NCBI GenBank assembly: GCA_963726435.1
Contig: CAVSCJ010000006.1
Location: 62,001-126,000, forward strand
DNA from: PALSA-660 sp963726435
GTDB lineage: Bacteria; Actinomycetota; Coriobacteriia; Anaerosomatales; PALSA-660
Length of the DNA: 64,000 bases
Reading direction: 5' to 3'
The position numbers were made by a program, and so were the translations under genes. Below are positions 12,339 to 21,233 of the stretch, one piece after another. How positions within the stretch are numbered: the stretch's first letter is position 1; every line of letters starts with the position of its first letter. The notes below the pieces were generated by a model that was not told where the DNA came from, ran no database searches, and saw nothing but the letters and a program-made list of their open reading frames with translations.

Positions 12339-13154
12339 GTGCGCGCGAGCGCGGCCACGCGGGCGGCGGTCGCCGCAGCGCTCGTGGATTTCGGAGAGGA
12401 GCTCGCGTCCACGGGCGCGGCTCAAGTGGGGACCTCCTTCACGGACATCCCCGAGGCCGACGAGCTCGTCAAGTCCTCACCCGAGGCGTTCTTGCTCGCG
12501 GTCCTGTTCACGCAAGGGGTGCCCGCGGAGCGAGCCTGGGCCGGCCCATACCTTCTGAAGCGCAGGCTGGGCCACCTCGACCTCGGCAGGCTGGCTACGG
12601 AGCGTGACGCCGTGGACGAGGCGGTGTGCCGACCGCCCACGCTGCATCGCTTCAAGCACACGATGGCGGGCTGGATCAGCGATACCGCCACCCGCCTGCT
12701 CGAATGCTACGGCGGCGACGCTTCGGCGATCTGGACCGGCTCGCCGACCGCGATCGAGCTGATGGAACGGCTCTGCGCCTTCCGGGGCATCGGGCGCAAG
12801 AAGGCCGCGATGGCGGTCGAGATCCTGTCACGCCACTTCGGCGTCGACGTGCGCGACCTGGAGAGCGGCACCGTCGCGTACGACGTGCACGTCAGGCGCG
12901 TGTTCCTGCGCACCGGTCTGGCGGACGTGGACACCCCCGACGAGATCGGTCGAGCGGCCGCGCGCGCGTGCCCGGCCGCACCCGGCAGCCTGGATCTCGC
13001 CACTTGGCTCGTTGGGCGCCAGTGGTGTCACCCGGCCGTCCCCGACTGCGGTGCCTGCCGTCTCGGCGCGGTCTGCCCCCGCTTCACAGGGCGGAGCGTC
13101 GAGGGCGTCGGGGCGCGGCCTGGCCGTTCGCGGAGAGCGGGGTTCCCCCGCTAG
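12339..13154 (+). CDS. Endonuclease III-like HhH-GPD DNA glycosylase with Fe-S cluster
   Basis: A base-excision repair glycosylase/AP lyase of 271 residues. The helix-hairpin-helix is in FRGIGRKKAAMA, with K154 at the lyase lysine position. D182 in YDVHVRRVF is the catalytic aspartate. The C-terminus carries C230-x6-C237-x2-C240-x5-C246, exactly the endonuclease III [4Fe-4S] spacing. Having both Lys and Asp predicts a bifunctional enzyme. The substrate base is uncertain, as similarity to the Nth core is partial. GTG 12339 is favoured by the five-base gap to the gene before it. The ribosome site is poor, so a start inside the frame is possible. Confidence 0.85.
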   Translation: MRASAATRAAVAAALVDFGEELASTGAAQVGTSFTDIPEADELVKSSPEAFLLAVLFTQGVPAERAWAGPYLLKRRLGHLDLGRLATERDAVDEAVCRPPTLHRFKHTMAGWISDTATRLLECYGGDASAIWTGSPTAIELMERLCAFRGIGRKKAAMAVEILSRHFGVDVRDLESGTVAYDVHVRRVFLRTGLADVDTPDEIGRAAARACPAAPGSLDLATWLVGRQWCHPAVPDCGACRLGAVCPRFTGRSVEGVGARPGRSRRAGFPR

Positions 13155-14455
13155 AGCCGGTCGAGCGCCTTGAACAGCAGCCCGGACAGAAGCTTCGGAT
13201 AGAAGTACGTGGACTTCTGCGGCATCGTCTCGCCCGCCGACGCGACGGCCGCCACCTGATCCATGCGGGTCGCTCTCAAGACGAAGACGGCGTCGTGCTC
13301 GCGGGCCGAGCCCATCGCGGCGCGCGCGTCCTTGGAAAAGGACAGCCGATCGAGCGTGGCGGGCCGGTCCGGGTGCACGTCCAGAAGGGGCGACATCACC
13401 AGCTCCTGCAGCGCCGCGACGTCGAGGTTGCGCCAGTGCTCCGAAGTCCCGGGCGGGAACGCGGCGGAGTTGTCGACGTCCGATCGCAACTGCGCCAGCA
13501 TCGTCACGCCGTCGCGCGTGCGAACGATGAAGGAGGGGCGGTCCGCCGCGGCCCCCAGCGCCCTTTCGAATCCCTCCGGCGGCACTTCGCTGAGCTCGAA
13601 GCGACGCGAGATGGACTCTCGCAGCGAAGCCGGGTCGAGCGGCGCAGGCGCGTCGACGATGCGGTGAGTCGGGTACACGACCAGCCCAGGGTCGTCCATG
13701 TTCACCAGCGCCATCATGACCGTCCGATACGCGTGATCCTCGGCGGGGTCTCCCGTGGGCTCGGCCGCCTCGCGCTCGTCGCGGTACGCGAGCGCGGTCG
13801 TGTAGCGGTGGTGCCCATCGGCGATGAAGATCGGGCATTCGGCCATGAAGGAGGCGAGTGCTGCCTGATCCGAGGCGCGTGTGAGCGCCCAGACCGTGGA
13901 GGTCACGCCGTCGTCATCGGTGGCGGTGACCAGGAAAGGAGTGCTCATCGCTCGGTCGAGGAGCTCGTCGGTCGAGTGCGACGGGTCGGCGAACATCCCG
14001 AAGACCTGGCTGAGGTTCGCAGCAGTCGCGCGTGTGAGGTTGAGGCGGTCTTCGATCGCCCTGGGCAGCGTCCGCTCGTGAGGGAGCACGATGCCGGCTG
14101 AGAATGGCTCGAGCTCGACAGCGGCCACGAAGCCCCGACGCGTGATCTCCTTGCCTGCCTGCCGGTAGCGTTGCTCGAGCGCGTACACCGCGGGGACCGC
14201 GTCGAACGCCAGCACGCCGTCCGCCAGCCACCGGCGCCAGCGCCGTCCGCCGGTCTCGTAGCGGTTGCCCGGGGCCGAGGGGTCGAGAGGGCCTTCGGGC
14301 AGCTCCAGCGCGACCACGTTGTGGGGATCGCGCGAGAGCAGGTCCTCGCGCAGCGCGGGTGGTATCACGTCGTACGGAGGGCCGGTGAGTGGCGTTATGT
14401 CGGATCCCGGAGGGGCTGAGTAACGAACCGCACGGAATGGGAGAACCCGAGCCAC
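13151..14455 (-). CDS. DUF1015 family protein
   Basis: 434 residues matching the widespread DUF1015 family. Diagnostic motifs are GPPYDVI (residues 25-31), IADGHHRYTTALAYRDE in the middle and FYPKLLSGLLFKAL at the end. The family is cytosolic and often lies near serine or one-carbon metabolism genes, but its biochemical role is not established and the neighbours here give no clue. GTG 14455 is preceded by AGGAGAGG. The stop codon shares the palindrome CTAG with the stop of the convergent glycosylase. Confidence 0.88.
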   Translation of the reverse strand: MARVLPFRAVRYSAPPGSDITPLTGPPYDVIPPALREDLLSRDPHNVVALELPEGPLDPSAPGNRYETGGRRWRRWLADGVLAFDAVPAVYALEQRYRQAGKEITRRGFVAAVELEPFSAGIVLPHERTLPRAIEDRLNLTRATAANLSQVFGMFADPSHSTDELLDRAMSTPFLVTATDDDGVTSTVWALTRASDQAALASFMAECPIFIADGHHRYTTALAYRDEREAAEPTGDPAEDHAYRTVMMALVNMDDPGLVVYPTHRIVDAPAPLDPASLRESISRRFELSEVPPEGFERALGAAADRPSFIVRTRDGVTMLAQLRSDVDNSAAFPPGTSEHWRNLDVAALQELVMSPLLDVHPDRPATLDRLSFSKDARAAMGSAREHDAVFVLRATRMDQVAAVASAGETMPQKSTYFYPKLLSGLLFKALDRL

Positions 14456-14514
14456 GGCACCTCTCCTGAGATCGACAGCGCGCGCGCCGGACCGGTGCAC
14501 GTCCCGGAGTCATG

Positions 14515-14841
14515 CTACCCGAGCAGGTAGCGCAGCGCGAGGAACGACACGACACCCGCTGCCGTCGCCCCCAGGAAGCTGCGCGTGAAGCGGAATACGA
14601 CGGCGGTTGGGATCGCCGCGAGCAGGTAGGGGTTGAGCGGGGTCAGCATCCAGCTGCCGCCGGGCCGCAGGACCTGCGTCGCCACTATGGCGGCCATCAC
14701 CGACACCGGCACGAAGCCCAGCCATCGGTGTACCAGCTCGGGCAACTCGAGACGCGAGATCGCCGCTATCGGCACGAGGCGGATCACGATGTTCGTGACG
14801 GCCATGCCGATGACGAGTCCCCAGGCGAGGGCCGGCGTCAC
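14515..14841 (-). CDS. azlD: AzlD family branched-chain amino acid transport protein
   Basis: A 108-residue protein with about four hydrophobic segments and the AzlD signature PNYLLAAIPTAVVFR-like region (here NPYLLAAIPTAVVFRFTRS). AzlD is the small subunit that works with AzlC to export branched-chain amino acids or analogues. Its GTG overlaps the azlC stop as GTGA, so translation is coupled. Confidence 0.9.
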   Translation of the reverse strand: MTPALAWGLVIGMAVTNIVIRLVPIAAISRLELPELVHRWLGFVPVSVMAAIVATQVLRPGGSWMLTPLNPYLLAAIPTAVVFRFTRSFLGATAAGVVSFLALRYLLG

Positions 14842-15545
14842 TTCGACACCGCCGTCATGACGGTCGCGGCGACGATGGCGGCCGCCACCACCGGCCACTG
14901 CCCGGCGAGCACGGTGGAGAGCGCCAGCGCCAACGTAGCGGCCAGCCCGCCGGCGATCAGCTCCCTCCGCCCCGTGGCCTGGCCGACGAGAAGCGCCACG
15001 AACATGGCCGGCATCGCGAACTCGACGCCCCATCTCGACGGGTCGCCTATGGCGCTTCCGGCGGCCGCGCCGATCAGGGTCCCGAGCGTCCATCCGACCC
15101 AGGAGATCAGACCGACGCCCGTCATCGAGAAGCGTTCGGCCCGGCCCGCGCGCGCATCGTCGATGTTCACTGCAAAGGTCTCATCGGTGAGTGTGTGGGC
15201 GAGCAGGACCTGGTGCCAGCGGGGCACGCCTTTGAGGTGCGGAGCCATCGTCGCGGAGAACAGGAGGTAGCGGAGATTGACGACTCCCGTGGCGACAAGG
15301 GCGGCCACCAGGTTGCCACCGGAGGCCAACGCAGCCACTCCGATGAACTGCCCGGCACCGGCGAGCACGAGCGCAGAGCATGCGGTCGCCTGCGCGACGG
15401 TGAATCCCACCGCGGTCGCCGCCAGTCCGAAGGCCGCGCCTACAGGCATGTAGCCAAGGAAGATCGGCAGCCCCAGCCGCGCGCCTCGCGCCACGAGCGA
15501 GCTGCGGGAGGGAGCTGAGGCAGTGGCGGAGGTCGGTTCGGACAT
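14838..15545 (-). CDS. azlC: AzlC family amino acid exporter subunit
   Basis: 235 residues with multiple membrane helices. Conserved features are GYMPVGAAFGLAA near the N-terminus, GAGQF and NLRYLLFSATMAPHL, followed by LLAHTLTDETFA. Together with azlD it forms the LIV-E type exporter. ATG 15545 (MSEPTSATAS) fits family length; an in-frame ATG at 15590 would add 15 residues. It diverges from the gene at 15620. Confidence 0.92.
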   Translation of the reverse strand: MSEPTSATASAPSRSSLVARGARLGLPIFLGYMPVGAAFGLAATAVGFTVAQATACSALVLAGAGQFIGVAALASGGNLVAALVATGVVNLRYLLFSATMAPHLKGVPRWHQVLLAHTLTDETFAVNIDDARAGRAERFSMTGVGLISWVGWTLGTLIGAAAGSAIGDPSRWGVEFAMPAMFVALLVGQATGRRELIAGGLAATLALALSTVLAGQWPVVAAAIVAATVMTAVSK

Positions 15546-15619
15546 GCGGGTGAGGATACTACAAGCGCAAGACGCATTCACGGGTATCATCGATGTAGCG
15601 ACTCTCGGAGGTGGGAGCG

Positions 15620-15997
15620 ATGAGGTTCACGGTGTGGTGCGCGGTCGACGGAGCGGTCGAGGTGTCCGTCGACGACGTGACCACTGTCATCGTTCGTTCC
15701 GGATCCGATGTCGAGGTCGCGTTCACCTGCCCGGCCTGCGGCGCTCCGATCGCGGTGCGGGCCGAGGTCCCGCCCGGTCTTGCCGATCTGCTGGGTGACG
15801 CCTGGGGAGACCTGCAGTCAGGGCACGCCGAGGCTTGGACGGTGCCGTCGCTCCACGGCCGCGAACACTCTCCCGGCATGGATCCCGCCCGCGCGGCCCG
15901 GATCGATGCCTACGTCGAGTACTTCAGGCGCGAGCTGGCGGCGGCGGACACCGTCGAATCCATGGTCGCGTTCATGGATTCCGGCACCGGTCGCTGA
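15620..15997 (+). CDS. Small conserved-looking protein with CPxC motif
   Basis: 125 residues of unknown function. The N-terminal half is beta-rich with FTCPACGAP, a CxxC (C37, C40) like one half of a zinc ribbon. The C-terminal half (DPARAARIDAYVEYFRRELAAAD) is helical. ATG 15620 has GGAGG eight bases upstream. It diverges from azlC and converges on the rhomboid gene. I do not recognise the family. Confidence 0.7.
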   Translation: MRFTVWCAVDGAVEVSVDDVTTVIVRSGSDVEVAFTCPACGAPIAVRAEVPPGLADLLGDAWGDLQSGHAEAWTVPSLHGREHSPGMDPARAARIDAYVEYFRRELAAADTVESMVAFMDSGTGR

Positions 15998-16019
15998 GGC
16001 CCGGCTGACTGCCCGACCG

Positions 16020-16721
16020 CTATCGCCAGCCCGCGAATCGAGTGCGTTCCCGATCGGCTAGCCAAGCCGGCGCGATCAGGGCCATGCCCATCAGGAAGCC
16101 TCCGACGTGCGCGAGATAGGCGACTCCCGCCGACACGGTCTGGCTGCCGACGGTGCCGATCCCGGCGGCCAGCTGCAGCAGGAACCAGAGGCCGATGACG
16201 ATCCAGGCCGGGATGCGCGCCAGCTCGACGACGAAGACGATCAGCACTGCCGTGACCACCCGCGTCCTGGGATAGAGCAGCAGGTAGGCGCCGAGGACCC
16301 CGGCTATGGCGCCGGATGCACCCAGCACCTCGGCGTGCGGGAATCCGGTGCCGAAGGCCTGCGCCAGCGAGGCGACCAGGCCGCACACGAGGTAGAACGC
16401 GAGGAACCGCCACGGCCCGAGGCGGTCCTCGATGTTGTTCCCGAAGATGGCGAGGTAGAGCATGTTGCCGCCCAGGTGCACCCAGCCGGCGTGCATGAAC
16501 ATCGCAGTCAGGAGAGTCAGCCAGACACGAGGGGAGCCGGGGGCGGCCGCGAGCGCCGCGGGGTCGAAGGCGAATGCGCCGAGGAACGCGGTGAGCGCGG
16601 CGTCGCCGCCGGTCACCTGGACCCGCAGCTCCCAGGCGAATACCGCGATGTTGGCCGCGACGAGCAGCCACACCATCCACGTGATGCGTGAGGTCGGGTT
16701 CTCGTCTCGCAGGGGGAACAT
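16020..16721 (-). CDS. Rhomboid family intramembrane serine protease
   Basis: 233 residues with about six membrane helices. HAGWVHLGGNMLYLAIFG gives the conserved HxxxN region, and GASGAIAGVLGAY carries the catalytic Ser136. AHVGGFLMG supplies the catalytic His205, so the Ser-His dyad is complete. Rhomboids cut membrane proteins within or next to their helices; the substrate is unknown. It ends 22 bases from the gene at 15620 and diverges from lemA. Confidence 0.93.
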   Translation of the reverse strand: MFPLRDENPTSRITWMVWLLVAANIAVFAWELRVQVTGGDAALTAFLGAFAFDPAALAAAPGSPRVWLTLLTAMFMHAGWVHLGGNMLYLAIFGNNIEDRLGPWRFLAFYLVCGLVASLAQAFGTGFPHAEVLGASGAIAGVLGAYLLLYPRTRVVTAVLIVFVVELARIPAWIVIGLWFLLQLAAGIGTVGSQTVSAGVAYLAHVGGFLMGMALIAPAWLADRERTRFAGWR

Positions 16722-16852
16722 CGGCAGGGCGCTCCTGGTCGTCTGTCGGCGGGAAAGGTCGCGCCAGTCGTCGGCGCGAAGTGTATCCTAGTCGCCGCGG
16801 CCTCTAGCGAGCCCGCGAGCGCTCTCCCAGTGACTTCGAAGAAGGAGTTCGG

Positions 16853-17425
16853 ATGCTCTTGACCGAGGGGATCACACTGCTGGCCATCGTGGTCGTCGCG
16901 GCCGTTGCGGTCGCGGCTGTCGCCGTGGCCCTGATGTACAACCGTCTCGTCACCCTGAGGAACCGCTGCGACAACGCCTGGGCGCAGATCGACGTGCAGT
17001 TGCGCCGGCGCTACGACCTGATCCCGAACCTTGTGGAGACGGTCAAGGGGTACGCGGCCCACGAGCGCGAGACGCTGGAGAGGGTCGTGGCTGCCCGTAC
17101 CGCCGCGATGTCAGCGCAGGGCACCGAGGGCCGCAGCGCCGCGGAGAACGCCCTGACGGACACTCTCAAGTCTCTGTTCGCGGTCGCGGAGGCCTATCCG
17201 GACCTCAAGGCCAACGCCTCATTCCTGGACCTGCAGGCGCAGCTCACCGAGACCGAGGGCAAGATCGCATACGCGCGTCAGTTCTACAACGACTCGGTCA
17301 TGACCATGAACATGGCGGTCCAACAGTTCCCCGCCAACCTGGTCGCGTCGCTCTTCGGCTTCCGCGAGCGCGTCTACTTCGAGATCGAGGCCGTCGCCAA
17401 GGAGCCGGTGTCCGTTTCGTTCTGA
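16853..17425 (+). CDS. LemA family protein
   Basis: 190 residues: an N-terminal membrane segment (residues 6-28) followed by the helical LemA domain. Typical blocks are YNRLVTLRNRCDNAWAQIDV, LRRRYDLIPNLVETVKGYA and ARQFYNDSVMTMN. LemA proteins sit in the membrane with the domain exposed; their role is unsettled and often tied to envelope stress. ATG 16853 follows GAAGGAG. A phospholipid/lipoprotein gene, lgt, follows after 46 bases. Confidence 0.93.
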   Translation: MLLTEGITLLAIVVVAAVAVAAVAVALMYNRLVTLRNRCDNAWAQIDVQLRRRYDLIPNLVETVKGYAAHERETLERVVAARTAAMSAQGTEGRSAAENALTDTLKSLFAVAEAYPDLKANASFLDLQAQLTETEGKIAYARQFYNDSVMTMNMAVQQFPANLVASLFGFRERVYFEIEAVAKEPVSVSF

Positions 17426-17471
17426 CGCGCCCCGCGCAAGTGCGAACCTGAAGCGAGAAGGAGAGTCGGCC

Positions 17472-18281
17472 GTGGCCGCGTTCGCGTTCCCGTCACTCGA
17501 CCCTGTCGCCTTCCACCTCGGCCCTCTCGCTGTGCGGTGGTACGGGCTCGCGTACATGTTCGGTTTCCTGGCCGGCTGGTTGATCCTCGCCAGGCTGGAC
17601 GTGCGCTGGAAGCTCGGCCTTGGATCGGACGGCAGGGCCGCCACGGTGCTCGCGGCCGTCATCGGCATCATCGTCGGCGGGCGGCTCGGCTACGTGCTCT
17701 TCTACGGCGCCGGCGCGTACTGGAGCGACCCGATCCGGATACTGCAGATGTGGGACGGCGGGATGTCGTTCCACGGAGGGCTTGTCGGGATCCTGCTGGC
17801 GGGCATCTGGGTCTCCCGCAGATACCACGTCCCATACCTGCGCCTGTCCGATGCGGGCGCGATCGCGGCCCCCATAGGGCTCTTCCTCGGACGCGTCGCC
17901 AACTTCATCAATGACGAGCTCTGGGGGAGGGTGACCACGGTCCCGTGGGGCGTGGTGTTCCCGAACGCCGCCGTCGCAGGTGCCGTGAACCTCCCCCGGC
18001 ACCCCTCACAGCTCTACGAGGCGGGACTCGAGGGGATAGTCCTGTTCGTAGTGATGCTCCTCATGGCGCGGCGCGACCGTCCGGCGGGGGAACTCACCGG
18101 GTGGATGCTCACCCTGTACGCGGTATTCCGCATCTTCGTGGAGTTCTTCCGGGAGCCGGACATCCAGATAGGCTTTCTGGCCGGCGGGATCACCATGGGG
18201 CAGGTGCTCACCGTCCCGGTCCTGCTGGGCGGATTGTGGCTGACGTGGTACTCGCGCCGCTCGCGGTCGGAGAAGGGCTGA
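17472..18281 (+). CDS. lgt: Prolipoprotein diacylglyceryl transferase
   Basis: Transfers diacylglycerol from phosphatidylglycerol to the lipobox cysteine of prolipoproteins, the first step of lipoprotein maturation in the membrane. 269 residues with about seven helices. Signatures seen are AVRWYGLAYMFGF, MSFHGGLVGIL and the core GRVANFINDELWGR, followed by HPSQLYEAGLEG. GTG 17472 follows GAAGGAGAG. The next gene encodes a lipoprotein substrate. Confidence 0.96.
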   Translation: MAAFAFPSLDPVAFHLGPLAVRWYGLAYMFGFLAGWLILARLDVRWKLGLGSDGRAATVLAAVIGIIVGGRLGYVLFYGAGAYWSDPIRILQMWDGGMSFHGGLVGILLAGIWVSRRYHVPYLRLSDAGAIAAPIGLFLGRVANFINDELWGRVTTVPWGVVFPNAAVAGAVNLPRHPSQLYEAGLEGIVLFVVMLLMARRDRPAGELTGWMLTLYAVFRIFVEFFREPDIQIGFLAGGITMGQVLTVPVLLGGLWLTWYSRRSRSEKG

Positions 18282-18415
18282 GCGCGGAACGACAGCCCGC
18301 GGCCCTAGACGGAAACGGTACGGCACCGACGGCCGCCGCCCGGCGCCGTGGGTCGGCAAGCCCGTGATATGCTCCTTCCGCACCCCTCCACGACCGAAGA
18401 AGGCGCCGTCGCAAC

Positions 18416-19456
18416 ATGAGCTCCCGCATCCGCTCGACACTCGTCGTCATCATGGTCGCCGCCCTTGCGGTGATGGTCGGCTGCACTGGGTCGACGGCCC
18501 TCCAGGCGTTCTGGCCCGCCGCCTCGAGCGAGCGGGTGGTGCCCAAGCCCGCCGGTACCCCACGCTGGCCGCTCACGGGCCTCGATGCGCCTTCGTTCGA
18601 CGCGACGACCATCCGCGTCGTGTCCGTGAAGATCGAGAACGCGCCTGCGGCGCGCCCGCAGACCGGGCTGGACCAAGCCGACGTCGTATACGAGGTCATC
18701 GCCGAGGGCGGGATCACGCGATTCCATGCGCTGTTCCAGTCGCAGACGCCCAAGGTCGCCGGGCCGGTGCGCTCCTGCCGCCCGCCGGACCTCTTCGTGA
18801 TCCAGCAGTACCGCTCGCTGCTCGCCCACGTCGGCGGACCGCCCCTCATCCGCAAGATCCTGGCGTCGGACAAGACGAAGTACAACGACATGGACCAGTT
18901 CTTCAATCCGTCCGCGTACTACCGCGTGTCCAACCGCGCCGCGCCGCACAACATGTACATGAGCGTCGACAAACTGCGGCAGAACGCTATCGCCAACCGC
19001 GGTTACCCCGCGACCGAGACGATCACCGGGCTCGAGTTCGCCCGGGCGTCCGCTGTGGCCACGCCCGTGGTGACGCAGATCACTTGTCCGGTCTCGCCGT
19101 CGAACAAGTCGCAGTGGAAGTACAACGCGACCACGCGCCTCTACGCGCGCTCGATCAACGGCAAGGCCCACAAGGACGCCGTGACCGGCAAGCAGCTGAC
19201 CGCCCGCAACGTCGTGGTCATGTGGGCCAAGATCAGCCTCTACCCCGGCCTCCACAAGAACGTCGTGCAGATCGGGCTCACGGGCAGCGGAAGGGTCTCC
19301 GTCTTCATCGGCGGCCAGCGGATCGACGGCACTTGGAAGGCGGGGACCGACGCGCCGCCGACCTTCAAGTCCGCCGACGGGAAGCCCATCAAGCTCGCTC
19401 CGGGAAACACCTGGATCCAGGTGATGGGCACCACTCAGAGCATCACGACGAAGTAG
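18416..19456 (+). CDS. DUF3048 domain lipoprotein (YerB-like)
   Basis: 346 residues. The signal peptide ends in MVGC with the lipidated Cys at residue 23. The body has DUF3048 features: VKIENAPAARPQTGLDQAD, VYEVIAEGGITRFHALF, VGPVRS-like GPVRSCRPPDL and a C-terminal domain ending TWIQVMG. It is exported and membrane-anchored; the molecular role of DUF3048 is not known. ATG 18416 follows GAAGAAGG, and an extended -10 TGATATGCT lies at 18365-18373. It is directly downstream of lgt. Confidence 0.9.
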   Translation: MSSRIRSTLVVIMVAALAVMVGCTGSTALQAFWPAASSERVVPKPAGTPRWPLTGLDAPSFDATTIRVVSVKIENAPAARPQTGLDQADVVYEVIAEGGITRFHALFQSQTPKVAGPVRSCRPPDLFVIQQYRSLLAHVGGPPLIRKILASDKTKYNDMDQFFNPSAYYRVSNRAAPHNMYMSVDKLRQNAIANRGYPATETITGLEFARASAVATPVVTQITCPVSPSNKSQWKYNATTRLYARSINGKAHKDAVTGKQLTARNVVVMWAKISLYPGLHKNVVQIGLTGSGRVSVFIGGQRIDGTWKAGTDAPPTFKSADGKPIKLAPGNTWIQVMGTTQSITTK

Positions 19457-19513
19457 CCAGTAGAGTCAGCGCGAGCGGGCCGCCGTGGCGCACTCCCGCA
19501 CCCTCGCGAATGC

Positions 19514-19543
19514 TTGTTGGCCCGTTCGCTGAAAGGGTAGACT
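19514..19543 (+). promoter_or_regulatory. pdxS promoter
   Basis: TTGTTG at 19514-19519 and TAGACT at 19538-19543, spacer 18 bp. The leader contains a bulged hairpin AAGACGCGAGCGG/CCGCTCGTCTT (19571-19583 with 19597-19607) just before the ribosome site GAAGGAGAG. No T-tract follows, so attenuation is only a possibility. Confidence 0.55.
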
Positions 19544-19631
19544 TACGTCCCCGCAGACAGTCACCGCACCAAGACGCGAGCGGACCGCGCCGGCGGCCGC
19601 TCGTCTTGGATAGAAGGAGAGCGACGCGACC

Positions 19632-20525
19632 ATGAGCGACAGCAACCTCACCGGGACCCCGAGGGTCAAGACCGGGCTTGCCGAGATGCTCAAGGGCGGC
19701 GTGATCATGGACGTCGTCAACGCCGAACAGGCGAAGATCGCCGAGGACGCCGGCGCGGTGGCGGTCATGTCGCTGGAGCGCGTCCCTGCCGATATCCGAG
19801 CGGCGGGCGGCGTGGCACGCATGGCCGACCCGACCATCGTCGAGTCCATCGTCGCAGCCGTGTCGGTCCCCGTCATGGCGAAGTGCCGCATCGGCCACTT
19901 CGTCGAGGCCCAGGTGCTGCAGAGCCTCGGCGTCGACTACATCGACGAGTCAGAGGTCCTGACGCCAGCCGACGAGGAGCACCACGTCGACAAGTGGAAG
20001 TTCAAGGTCCCGTTCGTGTGCGGATGCCGAAACCTCGGCGAGGCGCTGCGCCGCATCGGCGAGGGCGCTTCGATGGTGCGCACCAAGGGCGAGCCCGGCA
20101 CCGGGAACGTCGTCGAGGCCGTGCGCCATATGCGGGCCGTGTCCGATCAGATCGCGTGGCTCTCCGGCCTGCGCGGCGAGCAGCTGTTCGCGGCCGCCAA
20201 GGACATCCAAGCGCCGTACGATCTGGTCAAGTGGGTCGCCGAGAACGGGAAGCTGCCCGTGGTCAACTTCTCGGCGGGCGGCATCGCGACCCCGGCCGAC
20301 GCCGCGCTGATGATGCAGCTCGGGTGCGACGGCGTGTTCGTCGGTTCGGGCATCTTCAAGAGCGGCGACCCGGCGAAGCGCGCCAAGGCGATCGTCGAGG
20401 CGACCACGCACTTCGAGGACGCCGACATCATCGCGAAGGTCTCGCGCGACCTCGGCGAGGCGATGGTGGGGATCAACATCTCCGACATCCCCGAGGGCGA
20501 GCGGATGCAGGAGCGTGGCTGGTAG
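19632..20525 (+). CDS. pdxS: Pyridoxal 5'-phosphate synthase lyase subunit
   Basis: Makes PLP from ribose 5-phosphate (or ribulose 5-phosphate), glyceraldehyde 3-phosphate and ammonia supplied by PdxT. 297 residues, a normal PdxS length. Signatures are VKTGLAEMLKGGVIMDVVN, VMSLERVPADIRAAGGVARM, VMAKCRIGHFVEAQ with an active-site lysine, RTKGEPGTGNVVEAVRHMR and the phosphate loop NFSAGGIATPADAAL. ATG 19632 follows GAAGGAGAGCG. Confidence 0.97.
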   Translation: MSDSNLTGTPRVKTGLAEMLKGGVIMDVVNAEQAKIAEDAGAVAVMSLERVPADIRAAGGVARMADPTIVESIVAAVSVPVMAKCRIGHFVEAQVLQSLGVDYIDESEVLTPADEEHHVDKWKFKVPFVCGCRNLGEALRRIGEGASMVRTKGEPGTGNVVEAVRHMRAVSDQIAWLSGLRGEQLFAAAKDIQAPYDLVKWVAENGKLPVVNFSAGGIATPADAALMMQLGCDGVFVGSGIFKSGDPAKRAKAIVEATTHFEDADIIAKVSRDLGEAMVGINISDIPEGERMQERGW

Positions 20526-20526
20526 C

Positions 20527-21111
20527 GTGAAGGTCGGGGTCCTCGCCCTCCAAGGCGCGTTTCGCGAGCACATCGTCACGCTCGAGGCGCTCGGCGTCGC
20601 CACGCTGGCCGTGCGCCTGCCGCATCAGCTCGACGGCTGCAACGGTCTCATCATCCCGGGCGGCGAGTCGACTGCCATCGGCAAGCTCATGACCACCTAC
20701 GGGTTCTACGAGGCCGTCACGCAGAGTCACGCCGACGGCATGGCCGTCTGGGGCACGTGCGCGGGGGCGATACTCATCGCCCGCGAGGTCCTCGACGCGG
20801 TGCCCGGTCAGCGGACGCTGGGACTCATGGACATCACCGTGCGGCGCAACGCCTACGGACGCCAGGTCGACTCCTTCGAGGCCGACCTCGAGGTGCACGG
20901 GATCCAAGACCCGTTCCGGGGCGTGTTCATTCGCGCTCCGTGGATCGAGGAGGTCGGCGAGGCCGTCGAGGTGCTCGCGCGCCACGACGGCCGTATCGTG
21001 GCGGCGCGCCAAGGCGATCTGCTGGCCACGACCTTCCACCCCGAGCTGACGGGTGAGACCGCCTTCCACCGGCTGTTCGTGGAGCAGGTCGTCGGAGCGC
21101 ACCGGAGGTAG
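20527..21111 (+). CDS. pdxT: Pyridoxal 5'-phosphate synthase glutaminase subunit
   Basis: Class I glutaminase that releases ammonia and channels it to PdxS. 194 residues from VKVGVLALQGAFREH. C78 in WGTCAGAILIA is the nucleophile; H171 and E173 in FHPELT complete the triad. IIPGGEST is the family oxyanion region. A GTG at 20515 overlapping the pdxS end is possible, but its ribosome site (AGGAG) is only one base away. From 20527 that same AGGAG is 13 bases away, so the start is uncertain. Confidence 0.93.
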   Translation: MKVGVLALQGAFREHIVTLEALGVATLAVRLPHQLDGCNGLIIPGGESTAIGKLMTTYGFYEAVTQSHADGMAVWGTCAGAILIAREVLDAVPGQRTLGLMDITVRRNAYGRQVDSFEADLEVHGIQDPFRGVFIRAPWIEEVGEAVEVLARHDGRIVAARQGDLLATTFHPELTGETAFHRLFVEQVVGAHRR

Positions 21112-21233
21112 ACCTCCGGTGAGCCGCGGCCCTTCGCTTCCGGCCGCCGGGCCCTCGGTCGGGTCAATCGGGTATCCTTCAAGCGGTGGACCTCCCGCGC
21201 GCACGGGCGCGCATGCGAAAGGCACAAGAGCAG

